From Pseudomonadota bacterium (GTDB taxonomy: Bacteria > Bdellovibrionota > UBA1018 > CAIMNF01), in assembly GCA_027482725.1 (NCBI GenBank), contig JAIXVT010000006.1, positions 1 through 9,236 of the forward strand: 9,236 nucleotides of DNA, given 5' to 3'. The notes below the pieces were generated by a model. It ran no database searches. It was not told where the DNA came from and worked only from the letters and a program-made list of their open reading frames with translations. Below, piece by piece: positions 5,365 to 9,236 of the stretch. How positions within the stretch are numbered: the first letter of the stretch is position 1; each line of letters starts with the position of its first letter. The translations under genes and the position numbers were made by a program.

Positions 5365-6156
5365 ATGCAACACCCTGCCACCCTCATCACCGGCGCAAGC
5401 TCGGGTATTGGCCGCCAAATTGCCCTAGATTTAGGCAAAAAAGGCTCTCCCTTAATCCTTGTGGGTCGCAATACCAATGCCCTGGAAAACCTTAAATCAG
5501 AACTTCACGCTCACAATCCCAAGCTCCCGGTCACCCTTCACCGCATTGATTTTGAAAATGATCCCCTGCACGCTGCAAATCACCTTGCTCAGCTGACCCA
5601 AAGCGTTCCGCTCAAGGGAGTTGTCCTTGCTGCGGGATTTGGGCTCGCTGGGGAATTCACGCAGCTCAGCATCGAAAAACAACACGCGATGATTGACGTA
5701 AATTTACGGGCCGTCGTTCAACTGGCTCACCATTATGGGACAAGATTCAAATCCGAACGCCAGGGACAAATTGTACTGTTGAGTTCCATCTTAGGATTTC
5801 AAGGGGCGCCGGGGTTTGCAGTGTATGCGGCGACTAAAAATTTTATCCAGGGTTTTGCGGAAGGACTTTTCTACGAGCTCCGTCCCCATCAAGTGCAAGT
5901 CATTTGTGTTGCACCGGGGCCTGTTCACACCGCATTTGCCAATCGTGCCAATATGAGTTTTTGGTGGGCTGATCGGCCTGAAAACGTGAGCCGATCGGTG
6001 GTCCAAGCTATGACTGTTATAACGCATCCGACACGTTGCCTGACGCTTCGTCCCGGACCTGTGTCTCGGATCATGGGATACACACTTGGACTATTTCCCC
6101 GCAGGGTCAGGGTGTGGGTGCTTAAAATAGTTTTAGGAACGATGCAGAAAAAATAA
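5365..6156 (+). CDS. Short-chain dehydrogenase/reductase (DltE-like classical SDR)
   Basis: A 263-aa classical SDR. The nucleotide-binding motif TGASSGIG is at residues 9-16, the NNAG position reads LAAG (88-91), and the active-site tetrad is N113, S140 or S141, Y154 and K158 (YAATK). The PG motif after the catalytic strand is APGPVHTAF (183-191). The R35 after the second strand (LVGRN) suggests NADP(H). Similar COG0300 proteins reduce carbonyls of lipids or small molecules; the substrate cannot be inferred. The C-terminus (about 230-263) is hydrophobic and basic (GYTLGLFPRRVRVWVLK), consistent with peripheral membrane attachment. It converges with spoVG. Its stop codon is covered by the spoVG terminator T-tract. 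Confidence 0.92.
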   Translation: MQHPATLITGASSGIGRQIALDLGKKGSPLILVGRNTNALENLKSELHAHNPKLPVTLHRIDFENDPLHAANHLAQLTQSVPLKGVVLAAGFGLAGEFTQLSIEKQHAMIDVNLRAVVQLAHHYGTRFKSERQGQIVLLSSILGFQGAPGFAVYAATKNFIQGFAEGLFYELRPHQVQVICVAPGPVHTAFANRANMSFWWADRPENVSRSVVQAMTVITHPTRCLTLRPGPVSRIMGYTLGLFPRRVRVWVLKIVLGTMQKK

Positions 6157-6181
6157 AAAAACCCCGGGATTTCTCCCGGAG
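6155..6181 (-). terminator. Intrinsic terminator of spoVG
   Basis: Read on the minus strand, CCGGGA (6179-6174) and TCCCGG (6169-6164) form a perfect stem closed by a GAAA (GNRA) loop, extended by a wobble and G:C pair, then GG and seven Ts (6161-6155). It lies 35 bases past the spoVG stop. The T-tract overlaps the TAA of the SDR gene. There is no T-run on the plus side, so it acts on minus-strand transcription. Confidence 0.9.
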
Positions 6182-6215
6182 GTCCATAAATTCCAATTTT
6201 AGATACCTACCTGAT

Positions 6216-6521
6216 TTAAGACTGTTCGTCTAAACCATCATCACTGCTCCCATAACCACTGGGATTATTTTTTAACTCAGCAACATAGGCTTCTAAGATT
6301 TTCTTCTCCATTGCGACACGTGTGTCTTTGTTCAAAGGGTGTGCAATGTCCTTATAAGATCCATCTTTTCTTTTTTTACTGGGCATCGCAACAAACAATC
6401 CGGTTGATCCGCTAATCACTTTAAGATCACGCACGACAAAACATCCATTCAGAACAATCGTGACGTAAGCCTTCAGTTTTTCTTCGTTAACCGGGAATAC
6501 CTTCACTTCGGTGATTTCCAT
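6216..6521 (-). CDS. spoVG: SpoVG, RNA/DNA-binding regulator
   Basis: A 101-aa protein matching the SpoVG family over its whole core: ITEVKVFPVNEEKLKAYVTI, the strand CFVVRDLKVI, GLFVAMPSKKRKDGS (the most conserved stretch) and KDIAHPLN, then a C-terminal helix. SpoVG is a small dimeric nucleic-acid-binding protein that acts in gene regulation and sporulation or envelope functions in Firmicutes and in other bacteria. The tail is acidic (SSDDGLDEQS), an unusual but not unknown end. A GGGGGG ribosome-binding site lies about 6 bases before the ATG. It follows clpB on the same strand with a 67-base gap and has its own terminator. No convincing promoter was resolved. Confidence 0.95.
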   Translation of the reverse strand: MEITEVKVFPVNEEKLKAYVTIVLNGCFVVRDLKVISGSTGLFVAMPSKKRKDGSYKDIAHPLNKDTRVAMEKKILEAYVAELKNNPSGYGSSDDGLDEQS

Positions 6522-6551
6522 TGCATGCCCCCCATAGCATTGAACCGAAAA

Positions 6552-6566
6552 AACGGTAAAGCCGTT
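6552..6566 (-). terminator. Weak terminator after clpB
   Basis: On the minus strand AACGG (6566-6562), loop CTTTA and CCGTT (6556-6552) form a 5-bp stem running into a T-run (6553-6548). It lies about 25 bases past the clpB stop. The stem is short, so partial read-through into spoVG is likely. Confidence 0.4.
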
Positions 6567-6588
6567 ATGTTCAGTTTAGGCAATGTTT

Positions 6589-8721
6589 TTACGGTTTGCA
6601 AAAAAACGTGAACTTTTCTCGGGTTTTATCCCAGTCAAAAATCACACGTCCGGAACTTATCACCCCCGCAATCAGTTCTGACGCCAAAACGTTTTGAATT
6701 CGCTTCTGAAACACCCGCTTGAGCGGTCGGGCGCCAAAATCCCGATCGTATCCCTCATCGACCAATTGGACGCGGGCAGCCTGGGTCAAATCAACCTCTA
6801 TGCGACGCTCCAACAACTGGCCGTTAAGTCCTTTGATTAACGTGGTCAGGATACGATCTAAGGCACTTTGATCTAAGTTTTTGAATACGACGATCTCGTC
6901 AATACGGTTAATAAACTCTGGACGGAATGCTTGTCGCAACACGTCTTGGAGCTTGGTATCGCGAATTAACTCATTTTTCTCTTCAATGATGATCGAAGAT
7001 CCCAAGTTTGAGGTCATAATGATGACCGTGTTCGAAAAATTTACGGTACGTCCTTGCCCGTCGGTAACCCGCCCATCGTCTAAAATCTGTAAAAACACAT
7101 TAAAAACATCGGGGTGTGCTTTTTCAATTTCATCGAGAAGCACAACCGAATAAGGGCGCCTCCTGATTTTTTCCGTAAGTGCGCCACCTTGTTCGTATCC
7201 AACGTAACCGGGAGGAGCCCCGATCAATCGGGATACGGAGTGTTTTTCCATGTATTCCGACATGTCCATCCGAACTAATGCCTTTTCGTCATCAAACAAA
7301 AACTGTGCAAGTGCTTTGGCTGTCTCGGTTTTTCCAACACCGGTCGGCCCCATAAACAAAAATGAACCCATCGGACGATTTTTTTCCCGGAGACCTGCCC
7401 GCGATCTGCGGATGGCATTTGCCACTGCGGCCAAAGCTTGAGGCTGGTCCATCACCCTTTCTGCAAGTCCTTGCTCCATCTTTAAAAGTTTTTGAGCCTC
7501 GCTCTCCAACATTTTTGAAACAGGCACGCCTGTCCATCGTGATACCACTTCGGCAATGTCATTTTCATTGATTTCACGCGGGAGTAACGTTGTTTTTTGA
7601 TCTTTTTCCAAAGCATCTAGCTCTTTACTCAGCTTTAACAGCTCGCCATACTTCAGTTCGGCCGCACGTTCCAACTGCCCTTCTCGCTCCGCGCGTTCGC
7701 TTTGAATTCTGACCGACTCGATTCGAGTCTTAAGGGCCTTGACCTGTTCGAGAATCTTTTTCTCAGCCTCCCAACGGGTTTTTAACTCTTGATTTTGTTT
7801 CTCTAATTCACCAATCTCCGCTACGACAACCGCCAAACGCTGTTTAGACGCGTCGTCAGGTTCTTTCTTGAGGGCCTGACGCTCGACCCCTAGCTGAACC
7901 AAACGCCGCTCCAACTGATCAACCGCCTCCGGACGCGAATCCATTTGTAGCCGCGCGCGAGACGATGCTTCATCCACTAAATCAATGGCTTTATCCGGTA
8001 AAAAACGTTCTGTGATGTAGCGGTTTGATAACGTTGCTGCAGCTACGAGCGCAGAATCACGAATCGTAACGCCATGATGAATCTCGTACTTTTCACGCAA
8101 TCCACGCAGAATAGAAATCGTGTCTTCCACATCGGGTTCTCCGACTTGGACGGGTTGGAACCTTCGTTCAAAAGCGGCGTCTTTTTCAATATATTTACGG
8201 TATTCATCTAATGTCGTCGCCCCGATACAACGGAGCTGACCACGCGCTAGGGCGGGTTTCAACATGTTGGATGCATCCATTGCTCCTTCCGCTGCACCTG
8301 CCCCGACCAAAGTGTGTAACTCGTCGATAAACAAAATCACCTCGCCTTGAGCGGCCTCGACCTCAGTCAGAATTGCCTTTAAACGTTCTTCGAATTCCCC
8401 TCGGAATTTAGCCCCGGCAATCAAAGCACCTAAATCCAACACCAGCAAACGCTTGGACTTTAAACCCTCGGGTACATCCCCCTGAGAAATCCTCAGCGCC
8501 AGTCCTTCGGCTATCGCCGTTTTCCCAACACCCGGTTCTCCGATCAACACAGGGTTATTCTTGGTTCTGCGGGACAAAACCTGCATCACTCTGCGAATTT
8601 CTTCGTCGCGACCAATCACGGGGTCCAAGCGCCCCGAACGCGCGTCTTTCGTCAGATCACGACAGAACGCCTCTAAAGCTGAAACCTGTTGCTCTGGGTT
8701 CACATGAAGTGGTTTTTGCAT
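6589..8721 (-). CDS. clpB: ClpB disaggregase, form lacking the N-terminal domain
   Basis: A 710-aa AAA+ protein co-linear with ClpB from the start of the first nucleotide-binding domain. NBD1 has Walker A GEPGVGKT (61-68) and Walker B VILFIDE (128-134), with pore-loop AGAKFRGEFEERL (F at 106 where many ClpBs have Tyr). A coiled-coil middle domain (about 255-380) follows. NBD2 has Walker A GPTGVGKT (458-465), Walker B VVLLDE (526-531) and pore loop GYVGY (505-509). ClpB extracts proteins from aggregates with DnaK. The usual N-terminal domain (about 145 residues) is absent: the frame is closed by a TGA just upstream and the gap to htrA is only about 85 bases. The protein begins near the internal start that yields the short E. 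coli form. GGAGG precedes the ATG. Confidence 0.96.
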   Translation of the reverse strand: MQKPLHVNPEQQVSALEAFCRDLTKDARSGRLDPVIGRDEEIRRVMQVLSRRTKNNPVLIGEPGVGKTAIAEGLALRISQGDVPEGLKSKRLLVLDLGALIAGAKFRGEFEERLKAILTEVEAAQGEVILFIDELHTLVGAGAAEGAMDASNMLKPALARGQLRCIGATTLDEYRKYIEKDAAFERRFQPVQVGEPDVEDTISILRGLREKYEIHHGVTIRDSALVAAATLSNRYITERFLPDKAIDLVDEASSRARLQMDSRPEAVDQLERRLVQLGVERQALKKEPDDASKQRLAVVVAEIGELEKQNQELKTRWEAEKKILEQVKALKTRIESVRIQSERAEREGQLERAAELKYGELLKLSKELDALEKDQKTTLLPREINENDIAEVVSRWTGVPVSKMLESEAQKLLKMEQGLAERVMDQPQALAAVANAIRRSRAGLREKNRPMGSFLFMGPTGVGKTETAKALAQFLFDDEKALVRMDMSEYMEKHSVSRLIGAPPGYVGYEQGGALTEKIRRRPYSVVLLDEIEKAHPDVFNVFLQILDDGRVTDGQGRTVNFSNTVIIMTSNLGSSIIIEEKNELIRDTKLQDVLRQAFRPEFINRIDEIVVFKNLDQSALDRILTTLIKGLNGQLLERRIEVDLTQAARVQLVDEGYDRDFGARPLKRVFQKRIQNVLASELIAGVISSGRVIFDWDKTREKFTFFCKP

Positions 8722-8745
8722 TTTCCCCGATCCTCCACATAAAAA

Positions 8746-8771
8746 ATGGGGCCCGAGAGAGCATTGTCAAA
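8746..8771 (-). promoter_or_regulatory. sigma32-type heat-shock promoter of clpB
   Basis: On the minus strand TTTGAC (8771-8766) and CCCCAT (8751-8746) are separated by 14 bases, closely matching the sigma32 consensus CTTGAA-N14-CCCCAT. The -10 continues CCCCATTTT, as in E. coli dnaK P1. Transcription would start about 20 bases before the clpB ATG, just upstream of GGAGG. The -35 is 4/6 and would also serve as a sigma70 TTGACA. Confidence 0.65.
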
Positions 8772-8805
8772 TCGAGGGTTTTTTTAAACAGAAGCTATTG
8801 ATCGA

Positions 8806-9236
8806 TTATCGCTCAAAATCAGGCGCTTCTGGGCGCTCGCGGATTTTAGTCTTGAGGTCAACAACTTTAGACCTGCGCTTCACCTTAAGCGTCACAACTG
8901 CACCCACTGGCTTTTGCGCAATTTCCGATGTCAGGTCTTGAGCACTTTTAATCGCAACTCCATCCACCTGGGTAATCAAATCACCAACCACTAGCCCTGC
9001 ATCATCCGCAGGACTTTTAGCCTCTATGCTGGCCACCAAAGCACCTTTCGGCGCATTTTCAGCATCAGGATCCAAGGGAGTTGCCAAGGAGATCCCTAAA
9101 TAGCCCCGAGCCACTTTCCCTTTTTTTCTGAGCTCCTCTAGGTTTTTTCTCACTGATGAAATAGGGATTGCAAAACTGATTCCGGGACCACGGGCGTCGA
9201 TCGCATTATTTACTCCAATGACCTCACCCTTGACAT
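8806..9236 (-). CDS. HtrA/DegP-family serine protease, C-terminal part (cut by right edge)
   Basis: The frame is open from the right edge to TAA at 8806-8808, giving 142 visible residues. The first part, VKGEVIGVNNAIDARG then GISFAIPISSV, is the end of the trypsin-like protease domain characteristic of HtrA. The rest is one PDZ domain: GYLGISL is the carboxylate-binding loop, followed by GALVASIEAKSPADDAGLVVGDLI and VDGVAIKS. The protein ends right after this PDZ, so only one is present, as in DegS or HhoB-type proteins and unlike two-PDZ DegP. Catalytic His, Asp and Ser lie beyond the edge. HtrA proteases degrade damaged envelope proteins in the periplasm. The GTG codon at 9153 lies inside the frame and is not its start. 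Confidence 0.92.
   Translation of the reverse strand, partial: VKGEVIGVNNAIDARGPGISFAIPISSVRKNLEELRKKGKVARGYLGISLATPLDPDAENAPKGALVASIEAKSPADDAGLVVGDLITQVDGVAIKSAQDLTSEIAQKPVGAVVTLKVKRRSKVVDLKTKIRERPEAPDFER

Noticed and set aside
6881..7571. Several open frames within clpB
   Set aside because: They are other-frame readings of the conserved ClpB nucleotide-binding domain 2 and middle domain.
8722..8805. Missing ClpB N-terminal domain hidden in another frame upstream
   Set aside because: The gap is only about 84 bases and holds the promoter and htrA stop codon, too short for a 145-residue domain.
1..9236. CRISPR array, insertion sequence or integrase
   Set aside because: No spaced direct repeats, transposase or recombinase signatures were seen on either strand.

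Overview
This is a bacterial chromosomal window of moderate GC content. It carries mostly housekeeping and protein quality-control genes around one small accessory module. An HtrA-type periplasmic protease next to ClpB and a sigma32-type heat-shock promoter point to a Gram-negative, proteobacteria-like organism. SpoVG is absent from most enteric-type proteobacteria but common in deltaproteobacteria-like, Bdellovibrio-like and Firmicute lineages. The phylum stays uncertain; a Bdellovibrionota/deltaproteobacteria-like origin is only a guess.

Left part (1-1760): the start of an LmbE/PIG-L-type deacetylase gene runs off the left edge on the minus strand. It is divergent from a HAD-family phosphatase gene on the plus strand. 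The HAD gene converges on rpmB (ribosomal protein L28) with two bases between the stop codons, and the apparent rpmB terminator lies inside the HAD coding sequence. rpmB is divergent from typA/bipA, the ribosome-associated GTPase, so two ribosome-related genes share a 75-base divergent region.

Middle (3647-5364): after typA comes a 13-bp inverted repeat and a clear tRNA-Gln(UUG) with encoded CCA. The next stretch looks accessory: an AT-rich region with a 25-codon ORF behind a strong Shine-Dalgarno, then a two-gene operon. That operon encodes a 111-aa winged-helix DNA-binding protein and a 180-aa nucleotidyltransferase-fold protein with a 4-base overlap. Just upstream are two copies of the palindrome ACTCA-N3-TGAGT with centres exactly 21 bp apart, the inner copy abutting a perfect TATAAT. 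The -10 box is placed so that the transcript would begin at the A of the start codon. The layout resembles an autoregulated toxin-antitoxin or defence module and is the best candidate here for something not well described.

Right part (5365-9236): a short-chain dehydrogenase gene (also apparently leaderless) converges on spoVG, and the spoVG terminator lies over the SDR stop codon. Upstream of spoVG on the same minus strand are a ClpB disaggregase gene that lacks the N-terminal domain, and before it the 3' end of an HtrA-family protease gene with one PDZ domain, which runs off the right edge. A sigma32-like promoter sits between htrA and clpB. Together htrA and clpB form a stress and proteostasis cluster.
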